Origin: Xanthobacter autotrophicus
GTDB taxonomy: Bacteria; Pseudomonadota; Alphaproteobacteria; Rhizobiales; Xanthobacteraceae
NCBI RefSeq assembly: GCF_043194295.1
Contig: NZ_JBAFVK010000014.1
Length of the DNA: 64,000 nt
Reading direction: 5' to 3' (one strand)
Part shown: in pieces, positions 44,383-53,126 of the stretch
Numbering within the stretch: the stretch's first letter is position 1
How the letters are laid out: each line of letters starts with the position of its first letter
Made by a program: the position numbers and the translations under genes
Notes under the pieces: model-generated
Database searches by the model: none
What the model was told of the DNA's origin: nothing
The model's input: the letters and a program-made list of their open reading frames with translations, nothing else

Positions 44383-45128
44383 CCCCCGTCAAACTTGATC
44401 GCAGCGTCAAGCGCACGCACCGGACAGGGGATTTCGGGATCGAAATCCTGTTTCCAGGAATGACGCTTGGCCAGGGCGACAGCGGTATCGGCGCAATCGG
44501 CCGAATCGATCAGGCACTGATCGGGCCGGGGGGCTTCGTCGCGTTGCACCCGCATCGCGACGACGAAATCCTCACCTATATGCGCGGTGGCACCATGCTG
44601 CATCGCGACACGGTCGGCAACGAGGAAGTGCTGACCAAGACCCGGCTGATGCTGATGAACGCCGGGCACACGTTCCAGCATGAGGAAAAGATGGTGGGCA
44701 CGGAGGACATCGAAGCCCTTCAGATCTTCATCCGCCCTCGCGCTCCGGCTCTCGAACCGATGGTGCAGTTCCATGACTTTCCCGATGCGATCAGCCAGGA
44801 CGAGTGGCGGCTGATCGCCGGCCCGAAAGGCGAGGCGCCGCTGGAATTGCGGGCCGCCGCCTGGGTGCAGGACAGCCATCTGTCCGCCGGCGCCAAGCTA
44901 GCCCTCCCTGCCGTGCCTGTCCCCGGTGCGATGCGGCTGCTCTACGTCTTCGCGGGCCGTGCATCGGTCGGGACCAAGGCTCTCTGCGACGGCGAAAGCC
45001 TGGTGCTGGACGATGAAGCCTATGTGGTCGAGGCCCAGGCCGACACCGATCTGGTGCTGTTCACTACGGACGCCAGCGTACCGGTCTTCAAGGGCGGCAT
45101 GTTCAGCGGGAATGTCCTCGCCCGTTGA
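44379..45128 (+). CDS. Pirin-family cupin protein (second)
   Basis: A 249-residue pirin/YhaK-like cupin protein. ALHPHRDDEILTYMRGGTML carries His and Glu metal ligands, and LMNAGHTFQHEE gives further His residues. ATG at 44379 overlaps the OYE stop (ATGA), so the two are coupled. It differs strongly from the pirin at 41721-42587 and is shorter, so the two are distant relatives, not a recent copy. It may act as an oxidative or regulatory partner of the reductase; no direct evidence. Confidence 0.85.
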   Translation: MTPVKLDRSVKRTHRTGDFGIEILFPGMTLGQGDSGIGAIGRIDQALIGPGGFVALHPHRDDEILTYMRGGTMLHRDTVGNEEVLTKTRLMLMNAGHTFQHEEKMVGTEDIEALQIFIRPRAPALEPMVQFHDFPDAISQDEWRLIAGPKGEAPLELRAAAWVQDSHLSAGAKLALPAVPVPGAMRLLYVFAGRASVGTKALCDGESLVLDDEAYVVEAQADTDLVLFTTDASVPVFKGGMFSGNVLAR

Positions 45129-45227
45129 GCCACCGGAACAGAACGTGCCGACTGCAAAAGGGTGGCGGACTTCCCATCACCGCCCTCGGCACGTCTTCCT
45201 CAACACAGTTTGCAAAGGAGACACCCT

Positions 45228-45959
45228 ATGTCCAAGGGAACCGTAGTGATCACGGGGGCCGCGAACGGAATCGGCCAGTTCTATGCGAAACGGCTGGCGG
45301 CCGATGGCTTCGACATCGCCGTCGCCGATGTCGCCGAGGCCGATGCGACCCGCGCCGTCGTGGAAGCCGAAGGGCGGAAATTCTTCTCGGCCGTTGTCGA
45401 CGTCACTTCGCCGGACTCGACGCTCCGGTTCGCTGCGGCTGTCGAGGCGGCGCTGCCGCCAGTAGTCGCGCTGGTCAACAATGCCGGGATCTACCCCTGG
45501 AAGTCGTTCGAGGACACCGACTTCGCCACTTGGAAAAAAGTCCTGAGCGTCAACGTCGACGGCCCCTTCCTGATGACCAAGGCCTTCCTGCCAGGCATGA
45601 GGGCCCGCAAATATGGCCGCATCGTCAATGTCGCCAGCACGACCTTCTGGCTGAACGCGCCGCAGATGACGGCCTATATCGCCAGCAAGGGCGGCGTCAT
45701 CGGCTTCACCCGCGCGCTGGCCAGCGAAATCGGCGGCGATGGCGTGACGGCGAACGTCATCGCGCCCGGCCTGACCAATACGGCGACAATGAGGGGCGTA
45801 AACCAGGATATCTACGAATACCTCCCCAAGCAGCAGGCCATTCCCCGGGTCATCGAGCCCGAGGATCTGGTGGGCGTCGTATCTTTCCTCTGCTCGAAAG
45901 ACTCCGGCTTCGTGACTGGCCAGACAATCGCGACGGACGGGGGCCAGGTCCGGCTCTGA
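45228..45959 (+). CDS. Short-chain dehydrogenase/reductase
   Basis: A 243-residue classical SDR: VVITGAANGIGQFYAKRLAA (cofactor loop), IAVADVAEAD with Asp after strand 2 (favours NAD), NNAGIYPW, catalytic Ser in VNVASTTFW, and YIASKGG. ATG at 45228 follows AAAGGAG 9 nt away; an earlier in-frame ATG at 45162 lacks a site. It lies 99 bp after the pirin gene in the same direction. It would oxidise or reduce an alcohol/ketone intermediate of the OYE substrate. Substrate not known. Confidence 0.88.
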   Translation: MSKGTVVITGAANGIGQFYAKRLAADGFDIAVADVAEADATRAVVEAEGRKFFSAVVDVTSPDSTLRFAAAVEAALPPVVALVNNAGIYPWKSFEDTDFATWKKVLSVNVDGPFLMTKAFLPGMRARKYGRIVNVASTTFWLNAPQMTAYIASKGGVIGFTRALASEIGGDGVTANVIAPGLTNTATMRGVNQDIYEYLPKQQAIPRVIEPEDLVGVVSFLCSKDSGFVTGQTIATDGGQVRL

Positions 45960-46196
45960 TGAAAAGGTCGACGGCCGCATGCCGCAAATGGGAGTGATCG
46001 GCTCCCTATCGGTTGAACCTACGCGCAAGCATTCGCCCGGACAATTCTTGAAGCCATCTCAACACCACGTGGCGCCCTTGCGGGAGACACACCTATTCGG
46101 CTGGCCCGAGCGTCTGCGTCTGGCATGGGAACGCGAGTTGAGGTGCGGCATTGCCGACCACCCCGATATCGGCATAAAATTAATGGCTAGGTAGAA

Positions 46197-46218
46197 ATTA
46201 ATCCGTTGATGGAACAAT
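46197..46218. promoter_or_regulatory. LysR-type operator 3 at the regulator start
   Basis: Arms ATTAATCC (46197-46204) and GGAACAAT (46211-46218) around GTTGAT. It matches operator 1 at 19 of 22 positions and overlaps the first possible LysR start codon, so autoregulation is likely. Confidence 0.6.
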
Positions 46219-47107
46219 GCATGTGGAGTTGCTGAATGACATGGCTCTCTTCGTCGAGGTCGTGAAGGCGCGGAGTTTCCGCCGAGCGGCTGAAACGATC
46301 GGCATGCCCAACTCCACCCTGTCCCGCCGGATCGGACTTCTCGAGAAGGCGATCGGCTTGCGTCTCCTGCACCGCACCACACGCAAGATCGAGTTGACGG
46401 AAGCTGGCCAGATCTATTTCGAGCGCTGCAAGCGTATTGTCGACGAGGCGCGGCTCGCCCATGAGCAACTTGGGGAGATTCTGGCCCAGCCGAGTGGTGT
46501 GCTGCGCGTCTCCCTGCCGGTTGACTTTGCCACGACGTTTCTGGCGCCGCAGATTGCCGAATTCTCGCGGCGCTATCCAGGCATAAGCTTCGAGTTCGAC
46601 CTCACTCCGCGCAGAGTGGATCTCGTGACCGAGCCGTTTGATGTGGCGATCCGTATGGGAGAACAGCCTGATTCAAATCTGATCGCGCGCCAGATCGCCG
46701 TTCTTCCGCGTTATCTTTATGCTTCACCGCGGTATCTTGAACTATATGGCGAGCCCCGCCAGCCGGCCGATCTGTCCGGCCACGAGTGCCTGCGCATGCG
46801 CCCGTCAGCCAATGTCTGGACGCTGCATGACGCGACGGAGGCGATCGACGTCACGGTCGGCGGCCGATTCCAACTCAACAGTATCGGGATGATGCGGCGC
46901 CTCGCCGCGTTCGATCTGGGCATCGCCATGCTGGCGGAGGAAATCGTCGCCGACGACCTGGCCAACGGACGGCTGCGTCGCGTCCTGCCACAGTGGCAGG
47001 CCACGCCGGTCCCCGTCTATGCGATCACCGAAACACGCTTGTTGCCGGCAAAGACGCTACGATTCATAGACTTCCTGCACGATTACATGATACATAAACC
47101 TAAATGA
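46217..47107 (+). CDS. LysR-family transcriptional regulator
   Basis: A 296-residue LysR regulator: MALFVEVVKARSFRRAAETI, GMPNSTLSRRIGLLEKAIGL, RLLHRTTRKIELTEAGQIYF form the DNA-binding domain; the effector domain begins VLRVSLPVDFATTFLAPQIA. Residues SFEFDLTPRRVDLVTEPFDV are typical of the large CrgA-like subgroup. The start at 46217 lies within operator 3; ATG at 46241 (MALFVEV) is an equally good start. It follows the OYE-pirin-SDR genes and, by the three matching sites, probably controls both facing operons and itself. Confidence 0.88.
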   Translation: MHVELLNDMALFVEVVKARSFRRAAETIGMPNSTLSRRIGLLEKAIGLRLLHRTTRKIELTEAGQIYFERCKRIVDEARLAHEQLGEILAQPSGVLRVSLPVDFATTFLAPQIAEFSRRYPGISFEFDLTPRRVDLVTEPFDVAIRMGEQPDSNLIARQIAVLPRYLYASPRYLELYGEPRQPADLSGHECLRMRPSANVWTLHDATEAIDVTVGGRFQLNSIGMMRRLAAFDLGIAMLAEEIVADDLANGRLRRVLPQWQATPVPVYAITETRLLPAKTLRFIDFLHDYMIHKPK

Positions 47108-48050
47108 GAATTATATCTCACCACAATATCAAAAATTATTCCAATGCATCACAGGCCGCAGACGTTTTCGTAATTCTTAATTGATCCGATGGATTGAATA
47201 CAAAAATTAATATTTAAATATTTCTTTTGATGCGATTCGCTCCACGAACTCTATCTGCATGAACACAAAGCGCTCGGTGCGGGGGAAGTGCGACGAAGGC
47301 AATGTCCATCAAATGCCGAGGCTAAACATCGCACGAAGTCTCGGGCGATGCGGGCTTCGCAGCCGAGGCGAACATCGCGGCATGAAGGGGCGCCGATCAA
47401 CGCCGATCTGCTCTCCTGCAGGGCGACGCGGGATGACGAAGATACCCCTGATCCGCGAGATGGCCCGACCCCTCAGATGTGCCGGGCGGCGCAATCGATG
47501 TCGACTACGCCAGCAGCCGGTCATGCCGGGTTCAGACAGATCATGCAGGTCATAGGCTTCCGAGTACTTCTGGTGCGAATCCTCAAGTACTTCCGGCCAT
47601 AATGAGCGAAAATCTGCACCTATCACAATATCATTAAGCTCACACCAACAGGACGTTAAGTGTATATAGCGAAATATCGCCCATCAATCCTACGTAATAA
47701 AACAATTGCTCGGACAGTTACCTAGCTGAGGCAATGTTATTTCAGCGCACGCTCCGGTCCTCCGGTCGAATCAATTCCGTCGTTCCGCTTCACATGACAA
47801 AGTCATACCTGCCTGTCTTCCAACCAGTAAAGCGTCGCCCGTAGAGATAAGTAAATGTAATGTTTTCGATTGACAGCCCTAAAAAGCCCTACATTCATTT
47901 TCCCCAGAATGGAATTGTCCGTATCGCGCGTAAATATGCAATTAATTTGTCGATCACCTGAAAGCGCTCCGTGACTGGATTGTGCATTACGCATGCGCAG
48001 GCTTTCTACGCAAGCTTCCACTCTTTACTTGCCACTGTATCCAAGTGCGC
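47108..48050. other. Long intergenic region, no supported gene
   Basis: About 940 bp. The first 120 bp and much of 47620-47950 are A+T-rich compared with the rest of the window. Short open frames occur on both strands but lack start signals and family resemblance. It separates two operon groups and may mark an old integration joint. I see no RNA gene. Confidence 0.4.
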
Positions 48051-48851
48051 TCAGACAAAATGCAACGAGACACTTCCAAAATCCTTGTAGCGCACATCAA
48101 TCCAGTCACCCCGTGCGACCGGTACGGCCTCGGTGATGCCTCCGGTCAGAATCAAGGCCTCGGCCGGCACTTCCCATCCTTCCCCTTTGCGTCCCAACAT
48201 ATTGGCGAGCATGGCCACGCTCGCCGCGGGGTGACCTAGCACCGTGGCTCCGACACCCTCGGCGACGACGCTGCCGTTCTTCTCCAAGACGACATTGAGA
48301 CGGTGAAGATCGGAGGCGGCAAACGGCGTCGTAGAGCTTCCGACGACGTAGCGCGCCGCCGAGGTATTGTCCGCAATCACGCTCTTGAGGTCGAATCTGA
48401 AATCGCGATAACGCGAATCTATCACTTCCACTGCCGGGACAATCCGGTCGGTCGCGGCAAGCACCATATCGATATCCACGCCCGGACCGGACAGGGGCCG
48501 TTTCAGCACGAACCCGACCTCGGCCTCGACTTTGGGATGGATCAGCGCATCCATAGCGATCTCCCCGCCATCGGGCACCATCCCATAGTCAGTGATGAAG
48601 CCATGGATGGGGTCCTCCACGCCCATTTGCGTCATCTTCGCCAAAGAGGTCAGGCCCATCTTCAGTCCGGTGATGCGTACGCCGCGCGCCACCTTGCGCG
48701 CCCGGATGCAATCCTGAATGGCGTACGCCTCCTCCCAACTCAAATCGGGACAATCATCAGTGATCTTCGTGATCGCGCGGCGCTCCAATTCAGCATTTTC
48801 GAGATGCTCGGCGAACGCTTCCAGAGTCTTCCAATCCAGGGCCATGGCCAT
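48051..48851 (-). CDS. 2-Oxo-3-hexenedioate decarboxylase (4-oxalocrotonate decarboxylase)-like
   Basis: About 266 residues of the fumarylacetoacetase-like hydratase/decarboxylase family. GVRITGLKMGLTSLAKMTQM, then GVEDPIHGFITDYGMVPDGG, and the metal-binding Glu residues in PKVEAEVGFVLKRPL are as in vinylpyruvate hydratase/oxalocrotonate decarboxylase proteins; KMGVEDPIHGF fits the decarboxylase branch better than the hydratase branch. The start is uncertain between 48866, 48851 and 48845, all near GGGATG. It is the last gene of the extradiol-cleavage group and would remove CO2 from a ring-cleavage product with a carboxylate. Confidence 0.8.
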   Translation of the reverse strand: MAMALDWKTLEAFAEHLENAELERRAITKITDDCPDLSWEEAYAIQDCIRARKVARGVRITGLKMGLTSLAKMTQMGVEDPIHGFITDYGMVPDGGEIAMDALIHPKVEAEVGFVLKRPLSGPGVDIDMVLAATDRIVPAVEVIDSRYRDFRFDLKSVIADNTSAARYVVGSSTTPFAASDLHRLNVVLEKNGSVVAEGVGATVLGHPAASVAMLANMLGRKGEGWEVPAEALILTGGITEAVPVARGDWIDVRYKDFGSVSLHFV

Positions 48852-48949
48852 TCCATCCCAACTCATCCCGGCAGGGGGGCTCGTGCGTTCCTCGCGCCTC
48901 AAGCTGAACCCGCGCGTCTCTCCTTCTTGGCGACGGTAACGAGCCGCCG

Positions 48950-48963
48950 CCCCCCCCCCCCCC
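48950..48963. repeat. Homopolymer of 14 C (14 G on the coding strand)
   Basis: A run of 14 C lies between the extradiol dioxygenase stop (48988) and the decarboxylase start. Such tracts slip readily in replication and in sequencing. It lies in the mRNA leader of the decarboxylase. Confidence 0.9.
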
Positions 48964-48987
48964 GCCACCCAAAGCTGACGCTTGATC

Positions 48988-50076
48988 CTATCGCGATACG
49001 GCATGCTCATTGATGCCGGAGAGACCATCTGTCCCGGCCAGAAGGAGCGCGGCTTCCGCGGCGATGTAGCGGTTCGGCGTGCGGTACCGGGTCGGCCCGT
49101 CATGAGGCGTGCCGTAGGTGTCGAATTCCGTGGGCAAGGGCGCGCCGTACCAGATGATCGCGCTGTCAAGGTGGTCCTGCACCCAGTTCACCGGCGCCCA
49201 TGACGGGTCGGTGATGATGTAACCCGGCGTCCCGACCAGCTCGATGCGGTTGCCGCCCGGCTCGAAGACGTAGACGAACTGAGCCTGGCTGACCCCGTGA
49301 AGGGCGGGACCCGCCTCCAGTTCGAGCCCCTGGTCGGTCATCACATCGCAGATGTCGGCAAGATGCTGGGAATTGCCGTACAGGAAGGCCACATGGTGCA
49401 GGCGGCCGCCCTGCCCGGCGCCGTCTTTCACCAGGGCGATGTCATGGGATCGGGTCATCGCCCGCAGCCAGGCCCCAGCCTCGGTGTGATCGCTGAGGAG
49501 GATGTGCTCGCTGAGCTTGAAGCCGAGGTGCTCGGCAAAGAAGCGCCGGTTGTCGCTCACATTGCGCGACAGGATATTGAGATGATCGAGGCCCGAGATG
49601 GGAACGCCCCGCAGCGGCCGGCGCTGCACGCGATTGAGCACCACGCTCCTGTCGTCCCGCTCCGGCTGATAGTATTCAACTTCCCAGTGGATGCGCTGCA
49701 CGGCGCCATCCGGCAGGGTGAACTCGAAGGACGGGCCGATGCCCTGTTCGCCCTCGACCCAGCCGCGGGCGAGACCGCTGTCCTTGATCGATTTCACCCG
49801 GCGCTCCAGGGCCGCCGGCGACATGGCCCGCCATCCTGCGAAACCCATGCCGGGGCGCTCGCGATAGGTGATCTTCAGCGAATGCCGGTAGGCCTCCTGC
49901 CAGCCGCGGAGGAATACGGAATCGCCGCTGCGGCCGGTCTCGATCATGCCGAGGAGGTCCCGGAAGAACCACACTGTCTCATCAACACATGGCGAGAACA
50001 GTTCGAACGATGACAGCTCGGCGATGTCGAAGATGGGCTCAGCCATCTGGTGTGTGGTGACAGGGTTGATCGTCAT
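48988..50076 (-). CDS. Extradiol ring-cleavage dioxygenase, VOC type (catechol 2,3-dioxygenase-like)
   Basis: A 362-residue two-domain VOC protein. The iron ligands are His in GLDHLNILSRN (about residue 157), His in RLHHVAFLYGN and Glu in GNRIELVGTPG. The N-terminal domain lacks them, as usual. Length matches two-domain catechol and homoprotocatechuate 2,3-dioxygenases. ATG at 50076 follows GGGAGGAA; the frame is open upstream. The product would pass to the decarboxylase downstream and to the hydratase and aldolase upstream. A catechol with a side-chain or ring carboxylate is the likely substrate class. Confidence 0.87.
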   Translation of the reverse strand: MTINPVTTHQMAEPIFDIAELSSFELFSPCVDETVWFFRDLLGMIETGRSGDSVFLRGWQEAYRHSLKITYRERPGMGFAGWRAMSPAALERRVKSIKDSGLARGWVEGEQGIGPSFEFTLPDGAVQRIHWEVEYYQPERDDRSVVLNRVQRRPLRGVPISGLDHLNILSRNVSDNRRFFAEHLGFKLSEHILLSDHTEAGAWLRAMTRSHDIALVKDGAGQGGRLHHVAFLYGNSQHLADICDVMTDQGLELEAGPALHGVSQAQFVYVFEPGGNRIELVGTPGYIITDPSWAPVNWVQDHLDSAIIWYGAPLPTEFDTYGTPHDGPTRYRTPNRYIAAEAALLLAGTDGLSGINEHAVSR

Positions 50077-50221
50077 GTTGTTCCTCCCAATGGTTCCTAC
50101 GCGACACCGTCCAGCGAAACCGCGCACCTGCATGCTCAACACCAAGATTTTATTGCGAAATACACATATGAGTTAAGTCATAATGTAATAAACGTTCTGA
50201 GCTCCATAATGGACACTAAGA

Positions 50222-51001
50222 TCAGGCGGATCCCGGCTTTCCCAAGAACTGGGCCGCGAGCTTCTCGGTGCCGCGGGCGAGCACGCCGACATCGACACCG
50301 ACGGCCGTGAAGGTGGTGCCGAGGGTGATGCAGCGCGCCGCGAAGGCGGGATCGGGGGTGAGGATGCCCGCAGGCTTGCCCGCCTCACGGATCCGCACGA
50401 TGGCTGCCTCCACCGCGGCGACCACCTCCGCATGGCCCGGCTCCCCCGGATAGCCGAGGCTCGCCGCGAGGTCGGCGGGCCCGATAAAGATGCCATCCAC
50501 GCCATCGACTGCGGCGATGTGCTCGATCTCGTCGATCGCTTCGCGGGTTTCGACCTGGACCAGCAGGCAGAGTTCCGCCGCGGCTTTCCGGGCATAACCT
50601 GGTACGCGCCCGAAACGCGTCGCCCTGGTCAGCCCCGAGACGCCGCGGATGCCGTCGGGCGCGTAGCGCATGGCCCTGACCGCGGCCCCCGCCTCGTCCG
50701 CATTCTGCACATAGGGCACGAGAAGCGTCTGGGCGCCGATGTCGAGAAAGCGTTTGATGAGCACGGCATCGTTGCTGGCCGGGCGGACCACCGGGACGAC
50801 GGGATAGGGCGCGACCGCCTGCAGCTGGCCGAGCGTGCGGACCGGATCGGACGGTGAGTGCTCGGTGTCGAACAGCAGCCAGTCGAAGCCGGAGCCAGCC
50901 GCGATTTCCGCCGAATAGGGGTCGGGCAGGCTGCACCAGAGCCCGATCTGCTGACGCCCCTCGGCCAGCGCGCGCTTGAAGGGATTGATGGGTAGATCCA
51001 T
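50222..51001 (-). CDS. hpaI: HpcH/HpaI-type 2-oxo-4-hydroxy acid aldolase
   Basis: A 259-residue class II pyruvate aldolase: QIGLWCSLPDPYSAEIAAGS, FDWLLFDTEHSPSDP, LLVPYVQNADEAGAAVRAMR, VQVETREAIDEIEHIAAVDG and DGIFIGPADLAASLGYPG. Glu in QVETREA and Asp in IGPADL bind the metal; Arg in PVVRPASND binds the carboxylate. Resemblance to 4-hydroxy-2-oxoheptanedioate aldolase is strong throughout. It splits a hydroxy-oxo acid to pyruvate and an aldehyde. Its start is 7 bp after the hydratase stop. A gutted paralogue lies at 53127-53453. Confidence 0.9.
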   Translation of the reverse strand: MDLPINPFKRALAEGRQQIGLWCSLPDPYSAEIAAGSGFDWLLFDTEHSPSDPVRTLGQLQAVAPYPVVPVVRPASNDAVLIKRFLDIGAQTLLVPYVQNADEAGAAVRAMRYAPDGIRGVSGLTRATRFGRVPGYARKAAAELCLLVQVETREAIDEIEHIAAVDGVDGIFIGPADLAASLGYPGEPGHAEVVAAVEAAIVRIREAGKPAGILTPDPAFAARCITLGTTFTAVGVDVGVLARGTEKLAAQFLGKPGSA

Positions 51002-51008
51002 GGCCGCC

Positions 51009-51791
51009 TCAGATGAACGAGACGCCGATGGCGCCGAGCGGACCGTAGTCCACCTGAATGATATCCCCGGCCGTGATGTCGACCGGCCGGGTGAAGGATC
51101 CGGCGAGCACGATCTGACCTTTCTCCAGTCCGGTGCCAACCACATGGAGCTTGTTGACGAGCCAGGCGATGCCGGCGGCGGGGTGGCCCATGATGCCCGC
51201 GGAAACCCCGGTCTCCTCGATGATCCCGTTCTGCGACAGGGTCGCGCCCACCCAGCGCAGGTCCACGTCGAACGGACGAACCGGCCGTCCGCCGACCACG
51301 ATCGAGCCGAAGGCGGCGTTGTCGGCGATGGTGTCGGTGATCGCGCGCGGCACCTCGGTGCGATAGTCGATCACCTCGAGGGCGGGGACGACGAATTCGG
51401 TGGCGCGCAGCACGTCGTAGATGCGTACGCCGGGACCGGCGAGGTCTTCGCCCATGATGAAGGCGAGCTCCACCTCCAGCCGGGGCTTGATGAAGCGCGA
51501 CGCCGGGATCCTGGCGCCGTCGTTGTAGAAGGCATCATCGAGGATCCGCCCGTAGTCTGGCTCCGTCATCTTCGAGGCGAGCTGCATGGCGCGCGAGGTC
51601 AGGCCGATCTTGTGGCCGGCGACCCGGGCGCCAGCGGCGATGCGCGCCTGTGCCCAATAATCCTGGATGCGATAGGCATCCTCGATCTCGATGTCCGGAA
51701 AGGTCTTGCTCAATTGCGGGATGGGCTTGCGCTCCCGCTCCGCTTGCAGCAGCAATTCTGCACCCTTGCGGCGGTCTTCTTCCGACAGCAT
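51009..51791 (-). CDS. hpaH: 2-Oxo-hept-4-ene-1,7-dioate/2-oxopent-4-enoate hydratase (HpaH-like)
   Basis: A 260-residue hydratase: IEDAYRIQDYWAQARIAAGA, VAGHKIGLTSRAMQLASKMT, EPDYGRILDDAFYNDGARIP, and RLEVELAFIMGEDL with metal-binding Glu residues. Resemblance to HpcG/HpaH is strong throughout. It adds water to the dienoate from ring cleavage and passes the hydroxy-oxo acid to the aldolase next to it. ATG at 51791 follows GGAGGAG. A close paralogue lies at 53462-54244. HpaH-type preference suggests a dicarboxylic intermediate. Confidence 0.9.
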   Translation of the reverse strand: MLSEEDRRKGAELLLQAERERKPIPQLSKTFPDIEIEDAYRIQDYWAQARIAAGARVAGHKIGLTSRAMQLASKMTEPDYGRILDDAFYNDGARIPASRFIKPRLEVELAFIMGEDLAGPGVRIYDVLRATEFVVPALEVIDYRTEVPRAITDTIADNAAFGSIVVGGRPVRPFDVDLRWVGATLSQNGIIEETGVSAGIMGHPAAGIAWLVNKLHVVGTGLEKGQIVLAGSFTRPVDITAGDIIQVDYGPLGAIGVSFI

Positions 51792-52162
51792 CAAAAACTC
51801 CTCCAGGTTGACGACGACAAGGCGATCACCGCAGCGCCGCGCCGGGTGTGGCATGGTGAAAAGCAGCTACGCGCCTGCGGCCCTCCCGCATCGCGGCGAC
51901 TTCGCCGCAGGGAAGGGCAATGCGGCCGGCAATGCGCGCGGACCGATGCCCCGACAGGGCCGGCCTCATCGAGCAGGCGCGCTGAAATCTTGGAATTGCT
52001 GACGACCGCTCCAGCCGAAGCTTGCGGCAGCCGGGCGCACTTGAGCCGGCGGGATGCCCATGGTCAAACTCCTCCCTGATGACGTTCTTCGCCCGAATGA
52101 GGCATCGACCGCTGCCACGCAGCACCGATGCTCTTCCAGAGCGAGAATGTTCTTATTGAAGC
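51792..52162. other. Leader region of the hydratase operon with a short remnant frame
   Basis: On the minus strand a good start signal (GGGAGGAG before ATG at 52061) opens a frame of 31 codons, MGIPPAQVRPAAASFGW onward, ending at 51966. I do not recognise it; it may be a short leader peptide or the stump of a deleted gene. Nothing else is supported here. Confidence 0.35.
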
Positions 52163-52194
52163 TCATCAATCGATACATATGTATCGATTGATGA
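52163..52194. promoter_or_regulatory. Perfect 32-bp palindrome, probable IclR operator
   Basis: TCATCAATCGATACAT (52163-52178) is followed directly by its exact complement to 52194. It lies 24 bp before the IclR start, between divergent promoters of the hydratase operon and the IclR gene. Its central 16 bp reappear with three changes at 60154-60169. Confidence 0.7.
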
Positions 52195-52217
52195 ATGATA
52201 GTTTTGAGAGGCACGGC

Positions 52218-53075
52218 ATGTCAACGACAAAGTCGCGGCCGCGTGCAACTGCACGCGCAGCCACCCCGCCTGCGGCAGCCCCGGGCCCGGAGGCACCGAT
52301 GGGCGAGGCGGCACGCGGCGAGATGCGCCTGATTTCACGGGCGGCAGCGATCCTGCGGGCCATTGCCGATCATCCCACCGGCCTGAGCCTCGGGCAGATC
52401 GCCAAGGAAACCGGGCTGTCACGCGCCACTGTCCAGCGCCTCGTGGACGCCCTCGAGGTGGAGGGGCTGCTTGCCAAGAGCGACCTCGTGCCCGGCGTGC
52501 GGCTCGGGGTGGAGATCGCGCGCATCGCGGCCTCGGTTCACCGGGACGTGGCACTCCTGGTCCGGCCGATTCTCGAAAGGCTCAACGCCGAAGTCGGAGA
52601 AACGGTGGATCTCACCATGCTGCAGGGCGATGCTGCCCTCGTCGTCGATCAGGTGCAGCCCGCGCGGGCCCTTCGGGTCGTCTCCCATATCGGAACGCCG
52701 CTGCCGCTCCATTGCACGGCGAGCGGCAAGGCCCACCTCTCCCAGATGAGCGGCCAGGAGGCTTCGAGCCACCTCGTCCACCCGCTGACCCGCTACACCG
52801 ACAAGACGATCACCAGCCACCAGGAACTGCTGGCCGGCATCGCCAATCCGGCTGATGACTGCTTCGTCGACGACGAGGAGTTCGCGAGCGGAGTCTGCGC
52901 GCTTGCTCTGCCGGTTCGAGGATTGGTCAGCGGCAACTATGTGCTCTCCGTATCGCTTCCCAAGCAACGTTTTGACGAGAGCCGCGGCACCGTCGCGGAC
53001 GCGCTCCGACGATGCCGCGATGCCGTGGAACGAATGGCCGGGACGGGTCCGGCGGGCCACCGTCCAGCGAAGTGA
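52218..53075 (+). CDS. IclR-family transcriptional regulator
   Basis: A 285-residue IclR protein. After a low-complexity Ala/Pro-rich lead of about 30 residues comes the winged helix: LISRAAAILRAIADHPTGLS, LGQIAKETGLSRATVQRLVD. The effector domain follows (VDLTMLQGDAALVVDQVQPA; PLPLHCTASGKAHLSQM; ASGVCALALPVRG), as in regulators of aromatic degradation. ATG at 52218 is preceded by GAGAGG. It lies between two hydratase-aldolase blocks, divergent from one and convergent with the other. The 32-bp palindrome before it is its likely operator. Confidence 0.9.
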   Translation: MSTTKSRPRATARAATPPAAAPGPEAPMGEAARGEMRLISRAAAILRAIADHPTGLSLGQIAKETGLSRATVQRLVDALEVEGLLAKSDLVPGVRLGVEIARIAASVHRDVALLVRPILERLNAEVGETVDLTMLQGDAALVVDQVQPARALRVVSHIGTPLPLHCTASGKAHLSQMSGQEASSHLVHPLTRYTDKTITSHQELLAGIANPADDCFVDDEEFASGVCALALPVRGLVSGNYVLSVSLPKQRFDESRGTVADALRRCRDAVERMAGTGPAGHRPAK

Positions 53076-53126
53076 TGTCCCGGCTTCTACCCGGGGCCGA
53101 CAGGCTCAAGGGCACATCGGAAACCC

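Noticed and set aside
47259..48021. Small genes in the 47.1-48.0 kb gap
   Set aside because: Frames are short, lack start signals and have no recognisable motif.
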